Of a stretch of DNA of 47,175 bases, positions 25,137 to 32,604 are shown one piece after another (position 1 is the first letter of the stretch; every line of letters starts with the position of its first letter). A program made the position numbers and the translations under genes. Source of the stretch: an uncultured Subdoligranulum sp. (GTDB lineage Bacteria > Bacillota > Clostridia > Oscillospirales > Ruminococcaceae); assembly GCA_904390925.1 (NCBI GenBank), contig CAJFMB010000010.1, positions 1-47,175 of the forward strand. Direction: 5' to 3'. The notes under the pieces are model-generated. The model searched no databases. It was not told the DNA's origin and saw only the letters and a list, made by a program, of their open reading frames with translations.

Positions 25137-26387
25137 TCAGGCATCACGCTTGGAAACAACCGATCCGTCGGGGCCAAGGGTCTCGTACCACTGGACCTGG
25201 CCATCCACGAAGGAGTTGACAACGATCTGCTTGGCAGGGTCGCCGTTCTCATCCAGCATGAAGGTGCCGCCGACACCGGTGAAGGTCATGCCGGTCATAC
25301 CCTTGACCAGGCTGGCAGTGTCAGTACCGCCGCCGTTCTGGGCTGCCTGGTACAGCATGTAGATGGCATCGTAGTACAGGGATGCGCAGGCGTTCAGGCT
25401 TTCAGTGCCGTACTTTTCGGTGTACTTGGTAACGAAGTTGACAACCGCGTCGGAAGTATCCTCGCTGGAGTAGTGGTTGGTGAAGTAGCAGTTATCGAAC
25501 TGGGTCTCCAGGCCGGTGGTATCCGAGCTGTCCCAGCCGTCGCCGCCCATGATGGCACCGGTGAAGCCGGCGCTGCGGGCCTGGTTGACAACCAGAGGCA
25601 CGGTATCCTGGAAGGCGGGATAATACAGGAACTCAGCGCCGGAGGCCACAACCTTGGACAGCTGAGAGGTGAAGTCGGTGTCGGTGGTGACGCACTGTTC
25701 GGTGTCCACAACCTCAATGCCCAGGGCCTCGCAGTTCTCAATGAAGGCATCCTTCAGGCCGTTGGAGTAGTCATCGTCGTTGGCGTACATGACAGCGACC
25801 TTGCTGTAACCCTGGCTCTGAACGAACAGAGCAGCCATCTTGCCCTGATACGGATCGATGAAGCAGTCACGGAAAACGGTGGGACGATCCTTGGTCACGT
25901 CCACGTTGGTGGCGCCGGTGGCCAGCAGCAACATATTATCGGTAGCGGCCTGGGCTGCCATGGGAAGCGTGACGCTGGAGAAGAAGCTGCCGACCACGGC
26001 ATCCGGATCATCCGCCATCACGCGGTTGTATGCGTTCATCGCCTGCTTGGCGTCCTGTGCATCGTCGGCAATCTCGCCGCCGTTGACGATCTCGACCGTG
26101 TAGGGGCCGCCGCTGGCATTGATCTCCTCCACGGCCATGTTAATGGCGTTCTGAGCGCCCTCGCCGTAGATTGCGGAGCCGCCGGTCAGGGGGCCGACAA
26201 CACCGATACGAATAACATTGTCTTCCTCACCGGCAGAGGCGGTATCCCCGGTAGCAGCGCTGCTGGAGTCACCGGAAGTAGTATCTGCAGTGCCGCCGCC
26301 CTGTGCGGAGGAGCTGCAGCCGGCCAGAAGGCTGACGCTCATGGCGCCGGCCAGAGCCAGAGACAAAACTTGGTTGCGCTTTTTCAT
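25137..26387 (-). CDS. livK: Amino-acid ABC transporter solute-binding lipoprotein (LivK type)
   Basis: A 416-residue extracellular lipoprotein. The signal peptide ends in lipobox LLAGC with C24 as the lipid-modified residue, followed by a Ser/Gly/Thr-rich linker of about 40 residues. The mature domain is a type I periplasmic-binding fold of the LivJ/LivK (peripla_BP_6) family, starting IRIGVVGPLTGGSAIYGEG. The ATG at 26387 has AAGAGGGA upstream. It is first in the 12-gene operon, with a 5' leader of about 220 bases carrying two tandem terminators. Substrate is not readable; the operon points to D-glutamate, 5-oxoproline, or a related amino acid or amide rather than necessarily leucine. Confidence 0.92.
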   Translation of the reverse strand: MKKRNQVLSLALAGAMSVSLLAGCSSSAQGGGTADTTSGDSSSAATGDTASAGEEDNVIRIGVVGPLTGGSAIYGEGAQNAINMAVEEINASGGPYTVEIVNGGEIADDAQDAKQAMNAYNRVMADDPDAVVGSFFSSVTLPMAAQAATDNMLLLATGATNVDVTKDRPTVFRDCFIDPYQGKMAALFVQSQGYSKVAVMYANDDDYSNGLKDAFIENCEALGIEVVDTEQCVTTDTDFTSQLSKVVASGAEFLYYPAFQDTVPLVVNQARSAGFTGAIMGGDGWDSSDTTGLETQFDNCYFTNHYSSEDTSDAVVNFVTKYTEKYGTESLNACASLYYDAIYMLYQAAQNGGGTDTASLVKGMTGMTFTGVGGTFMLDENGDPAKQIVVNSFVDGQVQWYETLGPDGSVVSKRDA

Positions 26388-26460
26388 GTGGTTCCCTCTT
26401 TTCAAAAATAAAATCAGGTGAGTGGCGGACACGGACGATCATCACAAACCGCAGGGAATG

Positions 26461-26501
26461 AAAAAGGCGCACAGACCGATTGCTCCGGTCCGCACGCCTT
26501 T
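26461..26501 (-). terminator. Leader terminator 2 upstream of livK
   Basis: As minus-strand RNA, GGCGUGCGGACCG and CGGUCUGUGCGCC form a 13-bp stem with three G-U pairs, then UUUUUCAUU. Because the three wobble pairs exist only in the minus-strand RNA, the orientation is clear. It lies between the livK promoter and the livK start, so it is a candidate attenuator. Confidence 0.75.
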
Positions 26502-26539
26502 GTGTCGCTTGCGCTTGTATAACAGATGACAGATAAGAG

Positions 26540-26574
26540 AAAAGGGCCGCACGCCGTCTTTGGCGTTGCGACCC
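26540..26574 (-). terminator. Leader terminator 1 upstream of livK
   Basis: Minus-strand GGGUCGCAACGCC, loop AAAGAC, GGCGUGCGGCCC, then UUUUCUCUU: a 12-bp stem with one bulged A. It is about 30 bases downstream of a small CAUCC/GGAUG hairpin at the start of the leader, and 40 bases upstream of terminator 2. Confidence 0.72.
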
Positions 26575-26614
26575 CGTTGTCCTCGTCTGTTCATCCGGTC
26601 TGGATGATGTTTGC

Positions 26615-26643
26615 ATTATAGCAGCGTGCTTTGGCGAATGCAA
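26615..26643 (-). promoter_or_regulatory. Promoter of the livK / D-glutamate operon
   Basis: Minus strand TTGCAT (26643-26638), 17-base spacer ending TGC, perfect TATAAT (26620-26615). The predicted start near 26608 gives a leader of about 220 bases before livK. Confidence 0.8.
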
Positions 26644-26895
26644 GTGATTTTTCCCGCTGAGGCCGATTTTTGGTAATGTTTTCGACTTTGCACCGGGTTG
26701 GCACCATTTGCTTTGTGCAAAAGCACAACAGCGAAAAGGAAAGTTTTCTATGTCACTTCGGCCATTTTACTTTGTTTATTTTTTGTATTTTTCTATTTCG
26801 CTTTATAATCTAAAGTTTTTCTCCGTTTGTTCTTTTCTCTTTCTCGGATGAAAGAATCAAATTGCTTTTCATTCGTTTGGATTTGTCCAATGGGG
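26644..26895. other. AT-rich divergent intergenic region
   Basis: The space between the divergent livK and gcv promoters is markedly more AT-rich than the rest of the window, with T-rich runs and a small TTGTGC-AAAA-GCACAA hairpin (about 26713-26728). A plus-strand TATAAT near 26806 has no good -35 box at normal spacing. No gene was seen. It probably serves as the upstream region of both promoters. Confidence 0.4.
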
Positions 26896-26924
26896 TTGCA
26901 TTTTGCCAAACGGGTGTGTAGAAT
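26896..26924 (+). promoter_or_regulatory. Promoter of the glycine cleavage operon
   Basis: TTGCAT (26896-26901), 17-base spacer, TAGAAT (26919-26924). Transcription from about 26931 would begin roughly 100 bases before the glycine riboswitch. Confidence 0.72.
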
Positions 26925-27027
26925 GAAGAAAACAAAGCCGGACGCCGGTATGTTCCGAACAGAAAGCGCATTCACTTTATTTTCTTTTGTGGACAGACCT
27001 TCCAAGGCTTTGTGCAATCCGTAGGAT

Positions 27028-27187
27028 GGATCGCGGGAGAGACCGCCGCTGGCGGAGCCGAAGGGGACGCAGAAACTCTCAGGCAAAAGGACCGGGTCCG
27101 GACGGAACTCTGGAAAGTCAATGGGGACGCCGAAGAGGCAACCCGCCCACCGGGTGGGGAATCTTTCAGGTATCTTGTACAGAGGCA
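27028..27187 (+). promoter_or_regulatory. Tandem glycine riboswitch
   Basis: Two adjacent glycine aptamers. The first shows GCGGGAGAGACCGC, GGCGGAGCCGAAGGGG, AAACTCTCAGGCAAAAGGACC and GACGGAACTCTGGA, which match the conserved glycine aptamer. The second (from about 27120) has GGGGACGCCGAAGAGG, AATCTTTCAGGTA and the closing ACAGAGG. The closing strand of the second aptamer overlaps the first bases of the terminator stem at 27181. Glycine binding would thus block the terminator and switch the operon on, as in the known gcvT riboswitch of Bacillus subtilis. Confidence 0.95.
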
Positions 27188-27231
27188 CGGCAAAGCGCAA
27201 AAACCGCGTTTTGCCGTGCCTCTGTTTTTTT
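27181..27231 (+). terminator. Riboswitch-controlled terminator before gcvT
   Basis: AGAGGCACGGCAAA pairs perfectly with TTTGCCGTGCCTCT, followed by G and seven T. The 5' arm shares its first bases with the P1 stem of the second glycine aptamer, so the two structures exclude each other. Confidence 0.93.
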
Positions 27232-27273
27232 GCGGTGTTCCCCTTGCACCGCCTCCAGGAAAGGATGATCGAT

Positions 27274-28359
27274 ATGGAAAAGAAAACGCCGTTGTACCAG
27301 ACCCATCTGGACGAAGGCGGCAAGATGGTCCCCTTTGCCGGATATCTGCTGCCGGTACAGTACCCCACCGGGGTGATTGCCGAACACATGGCCGTGCGCA
27401 CGGCCTGCGGACTGTTTGATGTCTCCCACATGGGCGAGATTGTCTTCCGGGGCGAGGGAGCGTTGGCGACCCTCAACCATCTGCTGACCAACGATTTCAC
27501 CAATATGACCATCGGCCGGGTCCGCTATTCTGTGATGTGTCTGCCGGACGGCGGCACGGTGGATGACCTGGTGGTCTGCAAATTTGGCGAGGACTGCTAC
27601 CTTGTGGTGGTCAACGCCGCCAACCGGGAAAAGGACTACGCCCACATGGCAGCCAATCTGCTGCCGGATACCGAGATCGAGGATATCTCCGATCAGGTGG
27701 CACAGCTGGCCCTGCAGGGTCCCAATGCCAAGGAGATTCTAGCTCACCTGATTGACCCGGAATTGCTGCCCCAGAAATACTACACCGCCGTGCGGGAAGT
27801 GATTGTGGCAGGCATCCCCTGCATGATCTCCCGTACCGGCTATACCGGTGAGTTCGGCTACGAGCTGTACACCGCCGCGGACGACGGTCCCAAGCTGTGG
27901 AAGCTGCTGCGCCAGGTGGGTGCCGAGCACGGGCTGATCCCCTGCGGTCTGGGTGCCCGCGACACTCTCCGTCTGGAGGCTGCCATGCCGCTGTACGGCC
28001 ACGAGATGAACGAGACCGTCACCCCGCTGGAAGCCGGGCTGAATTTTGCCGTCAAGCTGCAGAAGCCGGAATTCATCGGCCGGGATGCGCTGCTGGCGGC
28101 CGGTGAGCCCAAGCGGGTCCGGGTTGGCCTGAAAGCCACCGGCCGCGGCATCCTGCGGGAAGAACAGACCGTCTACCTGGGTGACACTGTCATCGGCACC
28201 ACCACCTCCGGCACCTTTGCCCCCTACCTGAAACAGGCCATCGCCATGGCACTGGTGGACGCAGACCATACCGCCCCCGGCACCGCCGTGGAGGTGGATG
28301 TGCGCGGTCGCCGCGTGCCTGCCGAGATTGTTCCGCTGCCGTTTTACAAGCGGGGATAA
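27274..28359 (+). CDS. gcvT: Glycine cleavage system T protein (aminomethyltransferase)
   Basis: A 361-residue cytoplasmic enzyme that releases ammonia from the aminomethyl group on lipoylated GcvH and transfers the methylene to tetrahydrofolate. Family landmarks include PFAGYLLPVQYPTGVIAEHMAV, the LFDVSHMGE stretch, ISRTGYTGEFGYEL, and LGARDTLRLEAAMPLYGHEM. Length is normal. The ATG at 27274 follows AGGAAAGGA; a 51-codon upstream extension runs through the terminator and riboswitch and was rejected. It is the first gene of the operon and is controlled by the glycine riboswitch. gcvH follows after 54 bases. Confidence 0.96.
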   Translation: MEKKTPLYQTHLDEGGKMVPFAGYLLPVQYPTGVIAEHMAVRTACGLFDVSHMGEIVFRGEGALATLNHLLTNDFTNMTIGRVRYSVMCLPDGGTVDDLVVCKFGEDCYLVVVNAANREKDYAHMAANLLPDTEIEDISDQVAQLALQGPNAKEILAHLIDPELLPQKYYTAVREVIVAGIPCMISRTGYTGEFGYELYTAADDGPKLWKLLRQVGAEHGLIPCGLGARDTLRLEAAMPLYGHEMNETVTPLEAGLNFAVKLQKPEFIGRDALLAAGEPKRVRVGLKATGRGILREEQTVYLGDTVIGTTTSGTFAPYLKQAIAMALVDADHTAPGTAVEVDVRGRRVPAEIVPLPFYKRG

Positions 28360-28413
28360 CTGTTCCCGTCCGCAATCATCCTATTTTTAATATATGACCA
28401 GGAGGAAATTACC

Positions 28414-28797
28414 ATGAACGTTCCCGAGACTTTGAAATACACCAAATCCCATGAATGGCTCAAGGAAGAGGCTGACGGCAGCTATACCATGGGCCTGACC
28501 GACTACGCCCAGAAGCAGCTGGGTGACATTGTCTTTGTCAACCTGCCCATGGAGGGCGACCCGGCCACTGCCGGCGAGGCGCTGGCCGATGTGGAGTCGG
28601 TCAAGGCGGTGGCGGACGTGTTCAGCCCGGTCACCGGCACGGTGGCTGCCGTGAATGAGGATCTGATGGATGAACCCCAGCAGATCAACCAGGCCCCCTA
28701 CGAGGCCTGGATCGCCAAGATCAGTGACGTGACCGACACCGAGGAGCTGCTGACCGCCGCAGAGTATGCAGACTTCTGCGAGAAAGCCAAGGGGTGA
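28414..28797 (+). CDS. gcvH: Glycine cleavage system H protein
   Basis: A 127-residue lipoyl carrier that shuttles the aminomethyl intermediate between GcvP, GcvT and Lpd. K64 in ADVESVKAV is the lipoylated lysine. The opening KYTKSHEWL and [19 protein letters not shown] are family hallmarks. The ATG at 28414 has AGGAGGAAATTACC upstream, a very strong ribosome site fitting a carrier needed in excess. Lipoylation can be supplied by the LplA ligase encoded three genes downstream. Confidence 0.97.
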   Translation: MNVPETLKYTKSHEWLKEEADGSYTMGLTDYAQKQLGDIVFVNLPMEGDPATAGEALADVESVKAVADVFSPVTGTVAAVNEDLMDEPQQINQAPYEAWIAKISDVTDTEELLTAAEYADFCEKAKG

Positions 28798-28802
28798 AGA
28801 AT

Positions 28803-30131
28803 ATGGCAAGCTACGTTCCCTCCGCCAGGGCCGAGCGTCAGGCCATGCTGGAAACGCTGGGGCTTTCCAGTATGGCGGATCTCTATCGCGCCGTGCCGCC
28901 CGAGGCACGGGTGGAGACGCTGAACCTGCCCGACGGCAAAAGCGAGATGGAGGTCGTGGAGGATCTGACCGAAATGGCCGGGAAAAACCGGATTTTCCAC
29001 AGCGTTTTCCGGGGCGCCGGTGCTTACCGGCACTATATTCCGGCGGTGGTCAAGGCCATCACCGCCAAGGAGCAGTTCGTCACCTCCTACACCCCCTACC
29101 AGGCTGAGATCAGCCAGGGCATTCTGCAGTCGATCTTTGAGTATCAGACCCAGATCTGCGAGCTGACCGGCATGGATGTGGCCAATGCCTCGGTGTACGA
29201 CGGTGCCACCGCCGCAGCCGAAGCGGTGTTCATGTGCCAGGATCGCCGCCGCACCGGTGTGCTGGCGGCCTCCACCGCCAACCCTCAGGTGCTGGAGGTG
29301 ATGCGCACCTACTGTGAAAGCCGCGGGGTTCCCTTTACCCTGCTGCCCGCCAAGGGATATGCGCTGGACCAGGATGCCCTGGCCGGCCTGCTGACCGGCA
29401 GCACTGCCTGCGTCTTTGTGCAGAGCCCCAACTATTATGGTGTGCTGGAGGACATCCAGCCGGTGGCTGATGCGGTGCATGCCGCCGGTGCCAAGCTGAT
29501 TGTCTCCGCCAACCCCATCAGCCTGGGCCTGCTGAAAACGCCGGGCGAATACGGCGCCGACATTGCGGTGGGCGAAGGTCAGCCGCTGGGTCTGTCGCTG
29601 AACTTCGGCGGTCCCTACCTGGGCTTTATGGCCTGCAAACAGCCGATGATGCGCAAGCTGCCGGGCCGGATTGTGGGCCAGACCACCGACAACCGGGGCA
29701 ACCGCTGCTTTGTGCTGACGCTGCAGGCCCGGGAGCAGCACATCCGCCGGGAAAAAGCGTCCTCCAACATCTGCTCCAACGAGGCGTTGTGCGCCATGAC
29801 CGCATCGGTCTATCTGGCGGCGATGGGTCCGGAAGGCCTCCGCCGGGCTGCCGAGAGCTCCGCCAGCCATGCCCATTATCTGGCACAGCGCCTTTCGGAG
29901 CTGCCGGGCTTTGCCCTGAAAACCGACCGGCCCTTCTTCCACGAATTTTTGACCGAGTGTCCCATCGACCCGGAGCTTTTCTGCCGCAAGCTGGAAGAGA
30001 AGGGCATTCTGCCCGGCCTGCCGGTGGAGGGCGGCATTCTGTGGTGCTGCACCGAATTGAACCGAAAGCCCCAGATTGAGGAACTGATCACTGCCATTCA
30101 GGAGGTGTTGCACGATGCAGCTGCTGTTTGA
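28803..30131 (+). CDS. gcvPA: Glycine dehydrogenase (decarboxylating) subunit 1
   Basis: A 442-residue N-terminal-half subunit of the P protein, which decarboxylates glycine using PLP. It opens with MASYVPSARAERQAML, and carries the family segments FRGAGAYRHYIPAVV, TSYTPYQAEISQGILQ, FEYQTQI-ELTGMDVANASVYDGATA and REQHIRREKASSNICSNEAL. As usual for Clostridia the P protein is split in two genes. The ATG at 28803 has AAGGGG upstream; a GTG at 28794 that overlaps the gcvH stop is an alternative. It overlaps gcvPB by 17 bases, so the two subunits are probably coupled for equal synthesis. Confidence 0.96.
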   Translation: MASYVPSARAERQAMLETLGLSSMADLYRAVPPEARVETLNLPDGKSEMEVVEDLTEMAGKNRIFHSVFRGAGAYRHYIPAVVKAITAKEQFVTSYTPYQAEISQGILQSIFEYQTQICELTGMDVANASVYDGATAAAEAVFMCQDRRRTGVLAASTANPQVLEVMRTYCESRGVPFTLLPAKGYALDQDALAGLLTGSTACVFVQSPNYYGVLEDIQPVADAVHAAGAKLIVSANPISLGLLKTPGEYGADIAVGEGQPLGLSLNFGGPYLGFMACKQPMMRKLPGRIVGQTTDNRGNRCFVLTLQAREQHIRREKASSNICSNEALCAMTASVYLAAMGPEGLRRAAESSASHAHYLAQRLSELPGFALKTDRPFFHEFLTECPIDPELFCRKLEEKGILPGLPVEGGILWCCTELNRKPQIEELITAIQEVLHDAAAV

Positions 30132-31554
30132 ACGGTCCCACCCCGGCCGGGGCATGGAATACCTGCCCCCCTGCGATACGCCGCCGGCGGTCTTTGATGC
30201 CGATATGCTGCGTGCCCAGCCGCCGCGCCTGCCGGAACTGTCCGAGGTGGATCTGGACCGGCATTATACCGAGCTTTCCAAGCAGACCCACGGCGTCAAT
30301 GACGGCTTCTATCCGCTGGGTTCCTGCACCATGAAATACAATCCCCGGGTCAATGAGGCCTTGGCCGCGCTGCCGGGATTTTCCGAGCTGCATCCGCTGC
30401 AGCCGGCCGAGACCGCCCAGGGTGCGCTGGAGGTGCTGTTCCGCACCGAAAAGCTGCTGTGCGAGATCACCGGCATGACCGGTATGACCATGCAGCCGGC
30501 AGCCGGCGCCCACGGCGAGTACACCGGTCTGTTGCTGATCCGCAGCTACCACAAGTCCCGCGGGGACACCGCCCGCACCAAGATTCTGGTGCCGGATTCC
30601 GCCCATGGCACCAACCCGGCCTCGGCGGCGATGGCAGGCTTCACCGTGGTGTCGGTGCCCTCCAACGCCCAGGGCGGCGTGGATCTGGATGCCCTGAAAG
30701 CCGCCGTCGGCCCCGATACCGCCGGCCTGATGCTGACCAACCCCAACACGCTGGGCCTGTTTGACCCGAACATTCTGGAAATCACCCGCATTGTCCACGA
30801 GGCAGGCGGCCTGTGCTACTACGACGGTGCCAACCTGAACGCGGTGATGGGCCATGCCCGTCCCGGCGACATGGGCTTTGACTGCGTGCACCTCAACCTG
30901 CACAAGACCTTCTCCCCCCCCCACGGCGGCGGCGGTCCCGGCAGCGGTCCTGTGGGCTGCAAGGCATTTCTGGAGCAGTTTCTGCCGGGTCCCCGCGTGA
31001 AGTACGAGGACAACCGGTACAGCTTCTTCACACCGGAACACTCTCTGGGCCGGGTGCGCGGCTTCTACGGCAACTTTGCCGTCGTGGTTCGGGCACTGGC
31101 CTATCTGCTGACGCTGGGCCGGCAGGGCATCCCCGAGGCTGCCGAAAATGCAGTGCTGAATGCCAATTACCTGATGCACAAGCTGGCCGGGCACTATGAC
31201 ATGGCCTGCTGCGAAAACGGCTGCATGCACGAGTTTGTCATGGACCTGAGCCGCCTGAAGGAGGAGACCGGCGTGACCGCCATGGATGTGGCCAAGCGGC
31301 TTTTGGACTTTGGCATTCATCCGCCGACGATGTACTTCCCTCTGATCGTCCACGAGGCGCTGATGGTGGAGCCCACCGAGACCGAGAGCGTCGAGACACT
31401 GGACCATGCCGCCGATCTGTTCTTGCAGATCTGGCAGGAGGCCCACGAACAGCCCGACCTGGTCCACGGTGCCCCGCACACCACCCCCATCGGGCGTCCC
31501 GACGAGGTAACTGCCGCCCGCAAGCCGGTGGTCCGCTACGCCTTTGAAAGTTGA
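30115..31554 (+). CDS. gcvPB: Glycine dehydrogenase (decarboxylating) subunit 2
   Basis: A 479-residue C-terminal-half subunit of the P protein. K264 in NLHKTFSPPHGGGGPG is the PLP-binding lysine, and the glycine-rich loop right after it is diagnostic. Other landmarks are FYPLGSCTMKYNPR, MQPAAGAHGEYTGLL and DSAHGTNPASAAMAGF. The ATG at 30115 has AGGAGG upstream inside the end of gcvPA. Together with GcvPA it forms the decarboxylating complex that loads CO2-stripped glycine onto GcvH. Confidence 0.97.
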   Translation: MQLLFERSHPGRGMEYLPPCDTPPAVFDADMLRAQPPRLPELSEVDLDRHYTELSKQTHGVNDGFYPLGSCTMKYNPRVNEALAALPGFSELHPLQPAETAQGALEVLFRTEKLLCEITGMTGMTMQPAAGAHGEYTGLLLIRSYHKSRGDTARTKILVPDSAHGTNPASAAMAGFTVVSVPSNAQGGVDLDALKAAVGPDTAGLMLTNPNTLGLFDPNILEITRIVHEAGGLCYYDGANLNAVMGHARPGDMGFDCVHLNLHKTFSPPHGGGGPGSGPVGCKAFLEQFLPGPRVKYEDNRYSFFTPEHSLGRVRGFYGNFAVVVRALAYLLTLGRQGIPEAAENAVLNANYLMHKLAGHYDMACCENGCMHEFVMDLSRLKEETGVTAMDVAKRLLDFGIHPPTMYFPLIVHEALMVEPTETESVETLDHAADLFLQIWQEAHEQPDLVHGAPHTTPIGRPDEVTAARKPVVRYAFES

Positions 31555-31563
31555 GAATCTGCC

Positions 31564-32604
31564 ATGAATCAGCTGTTGTATCTCAAGACCACCTGCACCG
31601 ACCCTTACCGCAATCTGGCGCTGGAAAAGGTCCTGATGGACCAAGTACAGCCGGGGCAGTGCATCCTGTATCTGTGGCAGAATGCCAACACGGTGGTGAT
31701 CGGCCGCAACCAGTGCGCCCAGGCGGAATGCCGCATTGAGGCGCTGGAGGCGGCAGGCGGACACCTGGCCCGCAGGCTTTCCGGCGGCGGAGCCGTCTAC
31801 CACGACCTGGGCAACCTGAATTTCACCTTTCTGGTCCGCCGCGCCGACTATAACGTGACCCGCCAGACCGACGTGATTTTGCAGGCGGTGCGGGCGCTGG
31901 GGGTGCCCGCCGTTCGCACCGGCCGCAATGACCTGGCCGCAGACGGGCAGAAGTTCTCCGGCCATGCCTATTACCGCTCCGGCGACACCTGTTACCACCA
32001 CGGCACCCTGATGGTGAAGGTTTCGATGGACAAGCTGGGCCTTTACCTGAACCCCTCCCCCGACAAGCTGCGCACAAAGGGCGTAGCCTCGGTGCGGTCG
32101 CGGGTGGTCAACCTGACCCATTACTGTCCCGACCTGACCATCGACAGGCTGTGCGATCAGCTGCTGGAGGCCTTTTCCCGGCAATACCGGCTGCCGGTTC
32201 AGCCCATGCCGGAAGATCCCCAGCGGGATGCTGCCATGGAAGCGCTGGCCCGCCAGTTTGCCGACCCGTCCTGGCTGTACGGCAGGGTTCTGCCCACTGG
32301 GGACGGAGTCTGGCGGCGGCAGGAGCGTTTTGGCTGGGGCGGCGTCACGCTGCACTACACCCTGAAAGACGGTGCCCTGCATCAGGTGACGCTGCACTCG
32401 GACGGGCTGGAGGCCGATTATCTGGCCGGCGTGCCCGCCCTGCTGGAGGGCTGCCCCGGTACCCCCCAGGCAATCCATCAGGCATTGAACAGCACCGCGG
32501 ACACCCCGGTCCTGCGCCAGGTCGCCCAGGACCTGGCCGGGCTGATTTTGCTGCCCGCGTCAGAAGAGAAGGAGGCATCCCCATGCGATACGATCTCGCA
32601 GTGA
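31564..32604 (+). CDS. lplA: Lipoate-protein ligase A
   Basis: A 346-residue cytoplasmic ligase that activates free lipoate with ATP and attaches it to GcvH. It shows the RRLSGGGAVYHDLGNLNFTF stretch (residues 70-89) and K130 in GQKFSGHAYY, the expected catalytic lysine. The C-terminal accessory domain of LplA is present (about 245-330). The ATG at 31564 lies 9 bases after gcvPB, with a weak ribosome site, which suggests coupling. The end overlaps lpd by 22 bases. No lipA or lipB is in the window, so the system may depend on scavenged lipoate, although such genes could lie elsewhere. Confidence 0.94.
   Translation: MNQLLYLKTTCTDPYRNLALEKVLMDQVQPGQCILYLWQNANTVVIGRNQCAQAECRIEALEAAGGHLARRLSGGGAVYHDLGNLNFTFLVRRADYNVTRQTDVILQAVRALGVPAVRTGRNDLAADGQKFSGHAYYRSGDTCYHHGTLMVKVSMDKLGLYLNPSPDKLRTKGVASVRSRVVNLTHYCPDLTIDRLCDQLLEAFSRQYRLPVQPMPEDPQRDAAMEALARQFADPSWLYGRVLPTGDGVWRRQERFGWGGVTLHYTLKDGALHQVTLHSDGLEADYLAGVPALLEGCPGTPQAIHQALNSTADTPVLRQVAQDLAGLILLPASEEKEASPCDTISQ

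Noticed and set aside
26388-26614. T-box or known amino-acid riboswitch in the livK leader
   Set aside because: No T-box AGGGTGGNACCGCG bulge and no lysine, glycine or SAM aptamer motif could be found; only hairpins with T-runs are present.
27121-27273. Extension of gcvT by 51 codons upstream
   Set aside because: It would translate the second glycine aptamer and the terminator; the conserved GcvT start lies at 27274 with a ribosome site.
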